64,000 bases of DNA from Dyella lipolytica. GTDB lineage: Bacteria; Pseudomonadota; Gammaproteobacteria; Xanthomonadales; Rhodanobacteraceae. A program made the position numbers and the translations under genes. Positions within the stretch are counted from its first letter, which is position 1, and every line of letters begins with the position of its first letter. The stretch lies in contig NZ_BSNQ01000002.1 in assembly GCF_030160075.1 (NCBI RefSeq), positions 124,001-188,000 of the forward strand, in the 5' to 3' direction. Under the pieces are notes generated by a model that was given only the letters and a program-made list of their open reading frames with translations, had not been told where the DNA came from and did no database searches. Positions 17,936-27,501 of this stretch are shown piece after piece.

Positions 17936-19414
17936 ATGAGCGAACTGGATGATCTGAACACGCTGGTGCGGGCCGCAACACCCTTGCTAGTGATCGAAAC
18001 GGTGGACGAACAGCGGGTGATCGACTGCTTTCAGCATGTGATCGCCCAGGCGCTCCATCCGCTCTGGCGCTGGACGCTTACCGACGGGCTGGAGCGGCTC
18101 GATTTCAATGGTCCGCGGGATCAGCAGATCGCACCGGACGCCACCGCGACGATGACGGCCATTCGCGAGGCCGAGCAGCCCGGCATCTACCTGCTGTTCG
18201 ATTTCCAGCCCTGCCTGCAATATGCGATGACGCAGCGGCAAATGCGCGAGATCGTGCAACGGGAACGCTCGGCACCGCATACGTTGGTGCTGATCGGCGC
18301 AAAAGTGGAACTTCCGCAGGAACTGGACGCGCTGGCCACACGCGTGCCGCTTGCGCTACCCGACGTCAAGGAACTGGCCGGTATCATGCGCGGCGAGGCC
18401 GCAGCGTGGCAGCGCCAGAACAATCGCCCGCTGGAAGTGGACAACGATGCGGCGCGCACCATCGTGCGCAACTTGGTAGGTCTGACGGCGCAGGACGCGC
18501 GACGCATCGTGCGCAAGCTGATCTACAACGACGGCGCACTCAACGCCAACGACTTGCCCGAATTGATGCAAGCCAAGTTCGACCTGCTCAACCGCTCGGG
18601 CCTGCTGCATTACGAATACGCTACCGCCAGCTTTGCCGACGTGGCCGGCGTCAGCCATGTGCGCGATTGGGTGCAACGGCGGCGCGCGGTCTTTCTCGAC
18701 CCCAACCCGTCGCCCGCACTCGACCCACCCAAGGGCGTGCTGTTATTGGGCGTGCAGGGATGCGGCAAAAGCCTGGCGTCCAAGGCTATCGCCGGTGGCT
18801 TCGGTGTGCCCTTGATACGGCTGGACTTCGGTTCGCTGTACAACAAATACCAGGGCGAAACGGAGAAGAACCTGCGCGAAGCGCTTTCCAGTTGCGAGGT
18901 GCTGGCGCCGTGCGTGCTGTGGATCGACGAGATCGAAAAGGGTTTGGCGGGTGGCGGCGACGATGGTGGCGTATCGCGACGCGTGCTGGGTTATCTGCTG
19001 ACCTGGATGGCCGAACGCAAGGCCAAGGTGTTCGTTGTCGCGACCGCCAATGCGGTGAACGAACTCCCCGCAGAGTTGCTGCGCAAAGGGCGCTTCGATG
19101 AGATTTTCTTTGTCGACTTGCCCAGGACGGAAGTTCGCGCAGCGATCTTCTCCATGCATTTGGCGCGACGCAAACTCAAGGTCGAGTCATTCGATTTGAA
19201 TGCGCTGGCGGAAGCGAGCGACGGTTTCTCGGGCGCTGAGATCGAACAAGCGATCGTCAGCGCGCTCTACGATGCCGGCGGCAACGGTGCGGCGCTTGAT
19301 CAGCCGACTCTGCTCAACGCACTGCAGGTGACCAAGCCGCTTTCGGTGCTTATGCATGAACAGGTTGCCGCGTTGCGCGCCTGGGCGAACGGACGTTGCG
19401 TGCCGGCGGATTAA
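17936..19414 (+). CDS. Ycf46-like AAA+ ATPase
   Basis: Protein of 492 residues. The N-terminal domain (about 1-225) is the divergent region of Ycf46/YcjX-unrelated AAA proteins, where ELDALATRVPLALPD and an NLVGLTAQDARRIVRKL helix appear. A full AAA module follows: Walker A GVQGCGKS (272-279), substrate-loop region LYNKYQGETEKNLREAL, Walker B CVLWIDEIEKGL, and sensor-2 region ASDGFSGAEIEQAI. Plant-plastid and cyanobacterial Ycf46 proteins have this order; the bacterial function is not well defined, with links to inorganic-carbon use in cyanobacteria. A ribosome site (GCAGGAGG) precedes the ATG. It is a single gene convergent with the next. Confidence 0.85.
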   Translation: MSELDDLNTLVRAATPLLVIETVDEQRVIDCFQHVIAQALHPLWRWTLTDGLERLDFNGPRDQQIAPDATATMTAIREAEQPGIYLLFDFQPCLQYAMTQRQMREIVQRERSAPHTLVLIGAKVELPQELDALATRVPLALPDVKELAGIMRGEAAAWQRQNNRPLEVDNDAARTIVRNLVGLTAQDARRIVRKLIYNDGALNANDLPELMQAKFDLLNRSGLLHYEYATASFADVAGVSHVRDWVQRRRAVFLDPNPSPALDPPKGVLLLGVQGCGKSLASKAIAGGFGVPLIRLDFGSLYNKYQGETEKNLREALSSCEVLAPCVLWIDEIEKGLAGGGDDGGVSRRVLGYLLTWMAERKAKVFVVATANAVNELPAELLRKGRFDEIFFVDLPRTEVRAAIFSMHLARRKLKVESFDLNALAEASDGFSGAEIEQAIVSALYDAGGNGAALDQPTLLNALQVTKPLSVLMHEQVAALRAWANGRCVPAD

Positions 19415-19429
19415 ACGCCGGCACGCCTA

Positions 19430-21022
19430 TCAACCTGCTGGTTTACCGCCTGTCGTGGGTGACGTCGCCTGATCGACCAGACGCTGCACGTCCACCCACG
19501 GCGTCGGACCTTCGTGCATGGCATACACCGTATCGACCTGCAGGTGCTCACGTGCCACGGCTTGCATCACTTCATACATCAGGTCAGGATCGTAGAGCGA
19601 ATGATCGCTGTTTCTGGCCAGCGTGTCGCTGGCGTACAGCAGTTTGTATTGGGGGAAGTACACCATGTACTGGCGCTCGGTCGATGCGCCGCGCAAGGGA
19701 TACAGCACCACGCGATTTGCGCCTTGGCCCACCTCCACGCGATCGCCCACGACAACCCAATGCGCTGCTTTGGGGTTGGCCTGCAGCGCGTCCGGCTGCA
19801 AGCGGTGCGGCGCGCTTACCAGGTGGTCAAGCAGCGGCTTGTTGAGGTCGAGCACATAGACCGGCACACCTTCGGCCACCGCCTGCCTTACGCCGGCCAT
19901 ATGCGGCCAGGAATCGGAGGTGCTGAGCACGCCTTTGATCGGTACACCCGGATAGTCGTTGCGCACCTTCGCGAGTATGCCCTGCACGTAGTTGCTGGAG
20001 ATCGGCGCCTCCAGCACCAGCACGCCATCGTCTTGTTTGATCAGGGTGGTATTCCACGCGCCTTGGTAGAGTTCAACGCCGGGTGCAAGCTCGACGTGCT
20101 GCTTGTCGCTGAATACGCGATTCCAGCCTTTCGACTGCGCACTCTTGGCGGCGACGGCAGCATCCATCGCGAACATTTTCTCGTCGACGGCGACATTGAA
20201 AACCGGATCGAGCAGCTGGGTGGAGGCGTACCACATGCCATTACGTTGATCGATGCGATTGGTCGGAAACACCACACCTTGCACCACATGCCAGTTGTCG
20301 AAATAGATGCGCTGATCGACGTCGCCCCATACGAACCAGTAATCCTCGAAGGGGCGCGTGCGTTGCAGCGCATCAGGCAGATGGTTGTAGGCGTTGAGCA
20401 GCACTTTCACCGGCACGCCCTGCCACGTGAATTCGACCACGCTGTGCGGCGTGGCGCGCAGCCATTGCGATGGTGCGTAATGCAGGTCGGTGGCGGCCGC
20501 TGCGTTGAGCAGCAAACGCTCCGGCCCAAGCGCCAACGCGTCGCGCGTATCGTCGAGGTCCGATAGCGAACAAGGCGAATCGCCCTCTTTGCTCTGATAG
20601 ACGCCACCTTGCGGCGTGGCGATCAGCGTAAGAGCGAGATCTGAGCTATGCGGATCCGCTTCGGGCCAAGTGATGTGTACGTCGCGGACAAGGCGCTGCT
20701 TGTCGAAGTCCACCGTCACCTTGTCGCGCTCGTACGCCGTAATGAACGGCTGTTGTCGGTACGATTGCTCCGGCATCAGCGCGTGGCCAATCGTTTCGTA
20801 GCTTGCGCTTCGAATGTTGGTCAGTTTTTGTTGCCCGCCCATGGCATCGATGGCTTGTTCGACGCAGGCTTTGGCGTCGATGTGATCGCAACCCGGGCGC
20901 CCTCCTCCTCTCACGGCGTCACCGTCTTGCGGCAAGTTCGCGGCAAGTGCCGGCGTCGTCCATGCCAGCGCCAGCAGAACCGGAAACACGGAAAACATAC
21001 TGCGGTCGATGCGACGTTCCAT
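19430..21022 (-). CDS. Exported degenerate metallo-beta-lactamase-fold protein
   Basis: Exported protein of 530 residues (signal peptide about 1-28, ending ALAAN). The C-terminal half follows the metallo-beta-lactamase order but lacks the zinc motif. Where HxHxDH is expected it reads STSDSWPHMAGVRQAV, keeping only the last histidine. It retains LLYASDTL in the place of the bridging aspartate and YAMHEG in the place of the last histidine. The N-terminal half (about 50-270) resembles the outer-membrane-lipoprotein-like domain with the opening AIDAMGGQQKLTNIRSASYE. Metal-dependent hydrolysis looks unlikely, and a binding role is possible. It is a single gene with a ribosome site AGGGAAG upstream. 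Confidence 0.7.
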   Translation of the reverse strand: MERRIDRSMFSVFPVLLALAWTTPALAANLPQDGDAVRGGGRPGCDHIDAKACVEQAIDAMGGQQKLTNIRSASYETIGHALMPEQSYRQQPFITAYERDKVTVDFDKQRLVRDVHITWPEADPHSSDLALTLIATPQGGVYQSKEGDSPCSLSDLDDTRDALALGPERLLLNAAAATDLHYAPSQWLRATPHSVVEFTWQGVPVKVLLNAYNHLPDALQRTRPFEDYWFVWGDVDQRIYFDNWHVVQGVVFPTNRIDQRNGMWYASTQLLDPVFNVAVDEKMFAMDAAVAAKSAQSKGWNRVFSDKQHVELAPGVELYQGAWNTTLIKQDDGVLVLEAPISSNYVQGILAKVRNDYPGVPIKGVLSTSDSWPHMAGVRQAVAEGVPVYVLDLNKPLLDHLVSAPHRLQPDALQANPKAAHWVVVGDRVEVGQGANRVVLYPLRGASTERQYMVYFPQYKLLYASDTLARNSDHSLYDPDLMYEVMQAVAREHLQVDTVYAMHEGPTPWVDVQRLVDQATSPTTGGKPAG

Positions 21023-21157
21023 TTCGACTTCCCTGACAGCGCCCGGCGATATACCTGGGCAATGCGGCGCACGTTACGCGCGTAACTCGTCACCTCCACC
21101 TGCAGGAAGTCACGTCATGAGGGTGTCTCTTGGCAGGGGTTGCCGCGTACGTGTCGT

Positions 21158-22450
21158 TTAGAAGCGGCGCAACGTTGCTTCGATCACGTCGGCGGCAGTT
21201 GTCGCGCCGTGTTCGGCTCGCACCGCTTCAGCGCAGCGCCAAGCGTGCTGGCCGTACTGCGCGTCGTCGAGCAGCTCGCGTAACAACGGCGTCGCCGCTT
21301 CGACGCTGTAACTGCTCGCGTGCAGGACATGCGCCACGCCCAGGCGTTGCAACCTGGCGGCGTTGTCGAACTGATCGAATCCGTGCGGCACGACCAGCAT
21401 GGGGCGTCCGGCACGCAAGGCTTCGGTACTCGTGCCGATGCCGCCGTGATGCACGATGGCGGCGGCGTGCGGGAATACCGCCGCATGCGGCGCGTAATCG
21501 ACGGCGCGTATCGTTGCCGGCAATGGTGCCGGCAATTGCGCTCGCACGGCGGGCGTACCGGTGAACAACACTGCGCGCCGATTCAGGCGTTCGGCCACGG
21601 TGATGCTCGCACGCAGAAAATCGGCACCGATATGCACCGCTGCCGAGCCCAGCGTAAACACCAGCGGTGGCGACCCTTCACGCAGAAAGTTATCCAGCTC
21701 CGCGTCGAGCTTTGCGCCCGGCTGCGCATAGTGCGCGAAACCCGTGACGTGCGTGTTGGCTGGCCAATCCAACTGTGGCTTACCGATCAACGGGGAGAAC
21801 AGCGCCAACACGCCATCCGGCGAATGCTGTCCGCGATGGAACGGATCGCCGCCCGAGGAAACAGCCCGCAGGCCGAGCTCTCGCCGCAGTGCGCGCACCG
21901 GCGCCGTCCAGTGCCGCGTGCCCCACTCGAATAAGTGACGTATGACGCGAACGCGTCGCGGCGCATCGCGCGTCAGCGCATCGACCCAGGCCATGCCGGT
22001 CGTGGGCGGGTCATACGCGGAAACGAAACTGGCGGGCGCCAGCACCGCCGAGATCCATGGCAACTTGCCCGCGGCGCTCAGAGTTTCGCCGAGTATCTGG
22101 CCGGCGAAGGCAAGGCTTGAGGTGATGAGAACATCCGCGTCGTCGCAGATCGTCTTCAGCTTGGCGTAGCTCGCGCGCACGTCGCCGGCCGCCAGGTCGT
22201 GCACTACGAAGTGCGGGCCGCGACGATGATCAAACGCGCGCGCGGTGAATTGCGCGCGATCTTCCGGTTCCGGCATGCCGCTGGCATCGGCGAAGCGCAG
22301 ACCGGCCTGTGCCACCGTCGCGCGATGCGTCGTGTGCGTGGCGATGGTCACGCGATGGCCGCGTGCTTGCAGCACTTGCCCTACCGCCAGGAACGGGAAC
22401 AGATCGCCAAGCGAGCCGAAGGTGGTGATGACGATATGGGCGGATCGCAT
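21158..22450 (-). CDS. UGT/MGT-type glycosyltransferase (GT1 family)
   Basis: Glycosyltransferase of 430 residues with the GT-B fold. The N-terminal acceptor domain opens with the nucleotide-loop-like TTFGSLGDLFPFLAVGQVLQARGH. The C-terminal donor domain has FTLGSAAVHIG and the signature HHGGIGTSTEALRAGRPMLVVPHGFDQFDNA, whose histidine-glycine and final D-Q are the nucleotide-sugar binding residues. Relatives glycosylate sterols, rhamnolipids, macrolides or carotenoids (CrtX). No biosynthetic neighbours are present, so the acceptor cannot be inferred. No signal peptide. The ATG lies 78 bp upstream of the hydrolase stop on the same strand. Confidence 0.9.
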   Translation of the reverse strand: MRSAHIVITTFGSLGDLFPFLAVGQVLQARGHRVTIATHTTHRATVAQAGLRFADASGMPEPEDRAQFTARAFDHRRGPHFVVHDLAAGDVRASYAKLKTICDDADVLITSSLAFAGQILGETLSAAGKLPWISAVLAPASFVSAYDPPTTGMAWVDALTRDAPRRVRVIRHLFEWGTRHWTAPVRALRRELGLRAVSSGGDPFHRGQHSPDGVLALFSPLIGKPQLDWPANTHVTGFAHYAQPGAKLDAELDNFLREGSPPLVFTLGSAAVHIGADFLRASITVAERLNRRAVLFTGTPAVRAQLPAPLPATIRAVDYAPHAAVFPHAAAIVHHGGIGTSTEALRAGRPMLVVPHGFDQFDNAARLQRLGVAHVLHASSYSVEAATPLLRELLDDAQYGQHAWRCAEAVRAEHGATTAADVIEATLRRF

Positions 22451-22527
22451 GCTTGGACCTTGCCAGGACGGCTATCTTTCAAGCATAGCGTGCGCGTTGA
22501 CTTCTCTCCCTACGGAGAAAGAAAACG

Positions 22528-23532
22528 TCAGCCGCCGGCGTTCGCGTTGAAGCGCGCGGCGATGTAGTCGTCGCAAAAACTCGTCATATCCCAGCCGCGG
22601 ATAAAGCCGCAGTGACCGCCGTAGTCGGCGATATCGAGCTCGACACTACCGGGTAGCTCCAGCTTTTCAAAAGCGGTTACCGGAATCACGGGGTCATCGC
22701 GCGCGGTAAGAATAGTGGCTGGGATCTGCATGGCAGCCAGCGCGCGACCGGCCACCGAATACCCGTTCAGATACGCTTCGAGCGAATCAAAATCGGTATG
22801 GCGCAATACCATCGCCTCGGTAAGTCCGCGCAGACTTTGTTTCAGTTCCTGCAGCTCGAAGTATTCGCGTTGCGGGAACGCCGCCTGCTTCGCGCGCAGC
22901 GAGTGCCGCCACTTGCTCATGAAATACGCCTGGTAGAACCACGGCGCGGATTCCTCCAGCGAAAACAAGCCTTCGCTAGGATCAATGATGGGGCACACCG
23001 CCAATGCGTAGTTCAGTGGAATGCCCACCGCCGGCGCACGAAGCGCAACGCGCAAGGCAAAATTGCCGCCCAACGAGAATCCTGCCAAGGCCATCGCGCG
23101 CGACGGCCAGCGCCGCGCGATATCGCCTACCGCATGTACGACTTCATCGATGCGGCACGAATGGAACAGCGCTTCGTTGAGCGCATGGCTGTCGCCGTGG
23201 TCGCGGAAATTGAGCCGGAAGATATCCCACCCGTCCGCCAGCAAACGGCTGCCCGTTTGCAGCACGTAGGTGGAATCCACACTGCCTTCCCAGCCATGGA
23301 ACAGCACGGCCAGACCGCGCGAGGTGGCCTGCGCTTTCTGCGCGGTGAAGGCGCCGGTCAGACGCACGCCTTCGCCACCATCGACCACCACCGGTTGCGC
23401 ACCTTCCAACACGTTGTAGGCGTAGCGCGGAAGCAGCGTGCGGCGTATGCCGCTGGAGGAAAGCATGGTTTGAATATGGCCGCTCTTGAGCGGCCAAGGA
23501 GGACGGAAATCGCGTCCTTGCGGTAGGGTCAT
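22528..23532 (-). CDS. YheT-like alpha/beta hydrolase
   Basis: Hydrolase of 334 residues in the YheT/ABHD1-3 group. It begins with the family phrase FRPPWPLKSGHIQTM (9-23). The nucleophile elbow is GFSLGGN with Ser153, the oxyanion region is LFHGWEGS (78-85), and the acid and histidine are in TARDDPVIP and YGGHCGFIRG. Family members act on acyl or acetyl esters; the substrate is unknown. Its start overlaps the stop of the upstream acyltransferase gene by 4 bp (ATGA), so the two lipid-related enzymes are made together, as in several gammaproteobacteria. Confidence 0.92.
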   Translation of the reverse strand: MTLPQGRDFRPPWPLKSGHIQTMLSSSGIRRTLLPRYAYNVLEGAQPVVVDGGEGVRLTGAFTAQKAQATSRGLAVLFHGWEGSVDSTYVLQTGSRLLADGWDIFRLNFRDHGDSHALNEALFHSCRIDEVVHAVGDIARRWPSRAMALAGFSLGGNFALRVALRAPAVGIPLNYALAVCPIIDPSEGLFSLEESAPWFYQAYFMSKWRHSLRAKQAAFPQREYFELQELKQSLRGLTEAMVLRHTDFDSLEAYLNGYSVAGRALAAMQIPATILTARDDPVIPVTAFEKLELPGSVELDIADYGGHCGFIRGWDMTSFCDDYIAARFNANAGG

Positions 23533-24329
23533 GCCGCGCGATCCTCGAGCGCCGCAGCGATGCGTTCGCGCGCCAGATCGGCCATTCGCCGCCGGCCATC
23601 TACGGAAGTCTGGACCGGCTCGAGGAAGTGCACCTCGGCATCCATCGACGCGCCGCCGAGCATGCGCAGGATGTTCTGCATGAAGTTTTCGTGCTCGCGG
23701 AAACCCGCATCGATCACCCGCTTGCCGCCGCGCGCGAAGCGCAATGCGACAGGTTGCACAGGTACCCCGGCATCTACCGCGGCCTGGAAGATGCGCGCAT
23801 GGAACACTTTCAGCACACCGTTGTGGCCGGTGCCGCCTTCTGGAAACACGGCGACGGAACGGCCTTCACGCAGACGCTCCACCATCACCTGCATCACCGC
23901 CGCGAGGGAATGGTTGCTGCCGCGACGATGGAAGATCGTGCCGCCGCTGGCGGCCAGCCAGCCCACCAGGGGCCAATTGGCGATCTCGGCCTTGGCCACA
24001 AAGCACGCGGCGCGCTGGCTGTGCAGCAGCTCGATGTCGATCCATGACGTGTGATTGGCGACGAACAGTACCGGATCTGCCGATGGTTGCCCGACGCGCA
24101 CGGACCGCAAGCCGAACACGCGCATCAATCCGGTGGACCACGCGCGGATCATGCGATGCGTAAACGGTTCACGACCGTTCTTCATCACCGCATGGCGGTT
24201 CCAGGTGAGGATGAATCCACACAAAAAAATGCCGAGCACGATGTGCAGCAGCAACAACGGAACGCGCCACAAGTAACGCAGCGGGCGCAGCAGGTCTCGG
24301 TCCGGGACGGATACGGCTTCTATACTCAT
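23529..24329 (-). CDS. PlsC-like lysophospholipid acyltransferase
   Basis: 1-acyl-glycerol-phosphate acyltransferase family protein of about 266 residues. An N-terminal membrane helix (about 22-45) precedes motif I NHTSWID (His93 and Asp98 of the HX4D pair), motif II region GGTIFHRRGS, and motif III FPEGGTG. It would transfer an acyl chain to lysophosphatidate or a related lipid at the membrane. I use the ATG at 24329; an in-frame GTG at 24335 adds two residues and neither has a strong ribosome site. It is followed by a 4-bp-overlapping alpha/beta hydrolase. Confidence 0.92.
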   Translation of the reverse strand: MSIEAVSVPDRDLLRPLRYLWRVPLLLLHIVLGIFLCGFILTWNRHAVMKNGREPFTHRMIRAWSTGLMRVFGLRSVRVGQPSADPVLFVANHTSWIDIELLHSQRAACFVAKAEIANWPLVGWLAASGGTIFHRRGSNHSLAAVMQVMVERLREGRSVAVFPEGGTGHNGVLKVFHARIFQAAVDAGVPVQPVALRFARGGKRVIDAGFREHENFMQNILRMLGGASMDAEVHFLEPVQTSVDGRRRMADLARERIAAALEDRAA

Positions 24330-24358
24330 CAGCACATCATTTTAACGTTAGTCGCCGC

Positions 24359-24835
24359 TCAACGCTCTAGTTGGCCCAAAGGAAGCGAAGGCGAACGCTT
24401 GACGGTGCGCAGTACAAAGCTGGAATTGACATCGGCGACCCCGGCGTCGTTCAACAGCTGATCGAGCAGGAAGCGCGAGAAGTGCTCCAGGTCGGCCACG
24501 TAGACCTGCATGAGGTAGTCCATATCGCCGGTGAGGGCATGGCAGGCCACCACCTCGTCCCAGCCGGCCACGCGCTCCACAAATCGCTCGATGGCCGCCC
24601 CTTCGTGGCGAGCCAGCTGCACCCGCACGAACGCCTGCAAGCCCAGGCCCACCGCCTGGGGATCGATCTGGGCCGCGTATCCGCTGATCACTCCCTCGGT
24701 TTCTAGCCGCTGCAGACGGCGCAAACAGGCCGACGGCGACAGATTGACTCGCTCCGCCAGTTCCGCGTTGGTGACCCGCCCTTCGGCCTGTAGCACGGCC
24801 AGCATTCGCAGATCGGTGCGATCTAGATCAGCCAA
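24359..24835 (-). CDS. Lrp/AsnC-family regulator beside phhA
   Basis: Transcription factor of 158 residues. The N-terminal helix-turn-helix (about 5-55, LAERVNLSPSACLRRLQRLE) precedes the RAM ligand-binding domain with ALTGDMDYLMQVYVADLEHFSRF. It is divergent from the phenylalanine hydroxylase gene, with 158 bp between them, a conserved neighbourhood in this group, and is a likely amino-acid-responsive activator of phhA. That assignment is from position and family only. Confidence 0.92.
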   Translation of the reverse strand: MADLDRTDLRMLAVLQAEGRVTNAELAERVNLSPSACLRRLQRLETEGVISGYAAQIDPQAVGLGLQAFVRVQLARHEGAAIERFVERVAGWDEVVACHALTGDMDYLMQVYVADLEHFSRFLLDQLLNDAGVADVNSSFVLRTVKRSPSLPLGQLER

Positions 24836-24993
24836 TGCACGATTCCTCTATAAATGTTCTGATCTTTGAATGAATATTGCACACATGAGGGTAAAGTCAA
24901 CAATAAAACAACCACTGTGCATGGTCTGCGTCGTATGCTTTTGCTTGCCGCCCGGTCCTCGCCGGGTATCGAATGGCGTAGCCCGGAGCCTCC

Positions 24994-25887
24994 ATGGAAA
25001 ACAACACCCCTCGCCGCGTTGAGCACCATCAGACCGATCGTGGCTACGTACCGGTCTATGCCACCGGGGTGGTTGAGCAGCCCTGGGCCGACTACAGCCG
25101 CACCGATCACGAGGTGTGGGACACGCTGTTCAAGCGCCAGCGCGAACTGCTGCCCGGACGGGCCTGCAAGGAATTCCTGGCCGGCGTAGAGCGCTTCGGC
25201 CTCGGCGACGGCGGCATTCCGAAGTTCGCTGACCTCAACAAGGTGCTTGGCGAGACGACCGGCTGGGAGCTGGTCGCGGTCGAAGGTCTGCTTCCGGACG
25301 AGGTATTCTTCGATCATCTCGCCCATCGCCGCTTCCCGGTCAGCTGGTGGATCCGCAAGCCGGAGCAGCTGGATTACCTCAGCGAGCCCGATCTGTTCCA
25401 CGACCTGTTCGGCCATGTGCCGCTGCTGCTCAATCCGATCTTTGCCGATTACATGCAGGCTTACGGCCGCGGTGGCATGAAGGCGTTCGCCATTGGGCCC
25501 GAGGCGCTGATGAACCTCACGCGCCTGTACTGGTACACGGTGGAATTCGGCCTGATCAACACCGACGAAGGCATGCGCATTTATGGTGCGGGCATCGTCA
25601 GCTCCAAAGGCGAGTCGATCTATTGCCTGGATTCGCCCGCGCCCAATCGCATCGGTTTCGGGTTGGAGCGCGTGATGAGCACGCGCTACCGCATCGACAC
25701 CTACCAGCAGACCTACTTTGTGATCGACAGTTTCGAGCAGCTGTTCGATGCGACTCGACCTGACTTCACGCCGATCTACGAAAAGCTTAAGCAGCTTCCC
25801 GCACATACCGCTGCCGATGTGCTCGACAGCGATCGCGTGTTCAATCGCGGCACGCGCGAAGGCTTCGCCAGCAACGCGGATACGTGA
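24994..25887 (+). CDS. phhA: Phenylalanine 4-monooxygenase
   Basis: Pterin-dependent iron hydroxylase converting phenylalanine to tyrosine; cytoplasmic. The 297-residue protein lacks the regulatory ACT domain of animal enzymes, as bacterial forms do. The iron ligands are visible as the two histidines of DLFHDLFGHVPLL (about residues 133-145) and the glutamate of YWYTVEFGL. The pterin site phrase LERVMSTRYRID is present. No pterin-recycling phhB is adjacent. Control is probably by the divergent Lrp-type regulator at 24359-24835. Confidence 0.96.
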   Translation: MENNTPRRVEHHQTDRGYVPVYATGVVEQPWADYSRTDHEVWDTLFKRQRELLPGRACKEFLAGVERFGLGDGGIPKFADLNKVLGETTGWELVAVEGLLPDEVFFDHLAHRRFPVSWWIRKPEQLDYLSEPDLFHDLFGHVPLLLNPIFADYMQAYGRGGMKAFAIGPEALMNLTRLYWYTVEFGLINTDEGMRIYGAGIVSSKGESIYCLDSPAPNRIGFGLERVMSTRYRIDTYQQTYFVIDSFEQLFDATRPDFTPIYEKLKQLPAHTAADVLDSDRVFNRGTREGFASNADT

Positions 25888-25896
25888 GCGAGCCGA

Positions 25897-25926
25897 CCGT
25901 CATTCGGGCGAAGACCGGAATGACGG
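25897..25926. repeat. REP-like inverted repeat downstream of phhA
   Basis: CCGTCATTC (25897-25905) pairs with GAATGACGG (25918-25926), with a GC-rich 12-nt loop. It lies between convergent phhA and the SGNH hydrolase gene and may end both transcripts. There is no T-run. Its sequence belongs with the palindromes at 12471 and 35621. Confidence 0.6.
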
Positions 25927-25948
25927 CGCGGACATATCGCGCGAGCAG

Positions 25949-26614
25949 TCAACGCGCGTGCGCATCGACCCACGGCTTGATGATGCCAATCCACAGTTCA
26001 TAGCCCGTGCGATTCATGTGCAAGCCATCCTCGACAAACCACTTGGGCTGCGGCTGACCGTCCGCGCCCAACATCGGGGTGAACACATCGAGGAAGGCAA
26101 CCTCTTTCTGAGTCGCCGCATAGCTGCGAACGAGATCGTTGGCCTGCCTGATCTTCGGCAACAACACCTTGCGCGCCATGCTTGGTTTGATCGCGATGAA
26201 GGCGATCGGCACACCTGGATCGACGGATCGCGCTTTACGCACAAAGGCGGCGAAGTCGTCGCGCACCTGCTCCGGACGATGTCCATCCTGCAAATCGTTG
26301 TCGCCGGCATACATGACGATGGCGCGCGGATGATAGGGCGCCACGATGCGGTCGGCGAAATACGTGGAATCGCCCAGCTCCGAACCGCCAAAGCCGCGAT
26401 TGATCGTCTTTACTTCCGGAAAATCCTCCGCGACGGATTTCCAATGCTCGATCGACGAACTACCAATGAACAACACCGCAGCTTGCGGCGGCGGGTTAGC
26501 GCGATCGGCAGCCTCGAAGGCATCCATCGCTGAATTCCATTGCGCATGGCCGGTTTCGGTCGCGCAAACAAGACACGATGTCAGTGCGAACAACAGCGAT
26601 AACAGAATTCTCAT
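25949..26614 (-). CDS. Secreted SGNH/GDSL-family hydrolase
   Basis: Esterase-like protein of 221 residues with a signal peptide (about 1-18; a cysteine at 14 and another at 17 make a lipoprotein anchor possible but the lipobox is not standard). The SGNH blocks are present: block I FIGSSSIEHW with the nucleophile serine, block III YAGDNDL (Gly/Asn), and block V DGLHMNRTGY with the catalytic Asp and His. Substrates are likely acyl or acetyl esters. Single gene convergent with phhA. Confidence 0.9.
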   Translation of the reverse strand: MRILLSLLFALTSCLVCATETGHAQWNSAMDAFEAADRANPPPQAAVLFIGSSSIEHWKSVAEDFPEVKTINRGFGGSELGDSTYFADRIVAPYHPRAIVMYAGDNDLQDGHRPEQVRDDFAAFVRKARSVDPGVPIAFIAIKPSMARKVLLPKIRQANDLVRSYAATQKEVAFLDVFTPMLGADGQPQPKWFVEDGLHMNRTGYELWIGIIKPWVDAHAR

Positions 26615-26708
26615 GACGCTCCCGGGGATAGCTCTATAGCCAGCAACAGCCGGCGTAGATGATGGCCATGATAGTCCCGCTTCGCGTTCGACACGCCCGC
26701 GCCTGACA

Positions 26709-27395
26709 TCAGCTGCGCTTCAACTCGCTCACTTCCAGCACTTTCGCTATGCGTTTGCCATCCCAGCGGTAGATCAGATGCTGGGCCTGTACGCAGGGTG
26801 CGACGACATCGGGATAAAACGCCGCCAGGCATTCGCCACCGCGATGACGCACGCTGTCGTAGACGATGCCGTTGGAGCCGTCGGCGCGTAGCACGCGGGC
26901 GAGTTTGACACTTGCGACGTAGCTATCCGGATCATGGGCTTCGTGCCAATCGTTGCGCAGATCGTGCAGCTTGCAGTCGACGCTGGTGCGATAGCAGCGC
27001 ATTTCGATATCGCAGGCCGGCTCGGCGGTGGCGGCGAGAAAGCGCTCGCGGTGATAGACCGTTTCCTCCACGGCCGTGATGACGCTGCGCGCCGCATAGA
27101 ACACGCCCCACGTGCCATCTGAAAATCGGCTGCCTTCCGGGTTGAGATGCGTGAACGCGGCCATCACCGGCGTCGAACCCGGGCCGCTGATGCGGCGCTC
27201 CTTCGGCACCAGCTGCATGGTGTTGGCTTCTTCGCGCAGGCGCGGGTTGGTCAGCGCTTCGATCGCGAACACGGCATCCAGATCGGCGGGATCGGCGATG
27301 CGGTCGAACAAGCCGGCAGGCGGAAACCGGCTCGGCACGATGCGATAAGCCTGGCTCCAGCGGATCCGTCGAATGGGGGGCATGTCGATAGGCAT
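26709..27395 (-). CDS. RES-domain toxin of a RES/Xre toxin-antitoxin pair
   Basis: RES-domain protein of about 228 residues. Characterised RES toxins degrade NAD+ (phosphorolysis or hydrolysis). The conserved arginine-containing opening AYRIVPSRFPPAGLFDRIADP, the GVFYAARSVITAVEET stretch and later HRGGECLAAFYPD are visible. I prefer an ATG at 27395 (or 27383), where family members begin; the frame stays open to a GTG at 27494, which would add 33 residues. The antitoxin gene lies directly upstream and ends at 27502, the usual order for this class. Confidence 0.88.
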   Translation of the reverse strand: MPIDMPPIRRIRWSQAYRIVPSRFPPAGLFDRIADPADLDAVFAIEALTNPRLREEANTMQLVPKERRISGPGSTPVMAAFTHLNPEGSRFSDGTWGVFYAARSVITAVEETVYHRERFLAATAEPACDIEMRCYRTSVDCKLHDLRNDWHEAHDPDSYVASVKLARVLRADGSNGIVYDSVRHRGGECLAAFYPDVVAPCVQAQHLIYRWDGKRIAKVLEVSELKRS

Positions 27396-27501
27396 GGGCG
27401 TATCCCGCGGCACAAGCCGTGCCGTTTTTTGTTCTTCCCTGTTTGCCTGCAGAGTCTGCCGAAACGTGTTCTCGCCGACTGCGACGGCCGGCACCGTTTA
27501 C

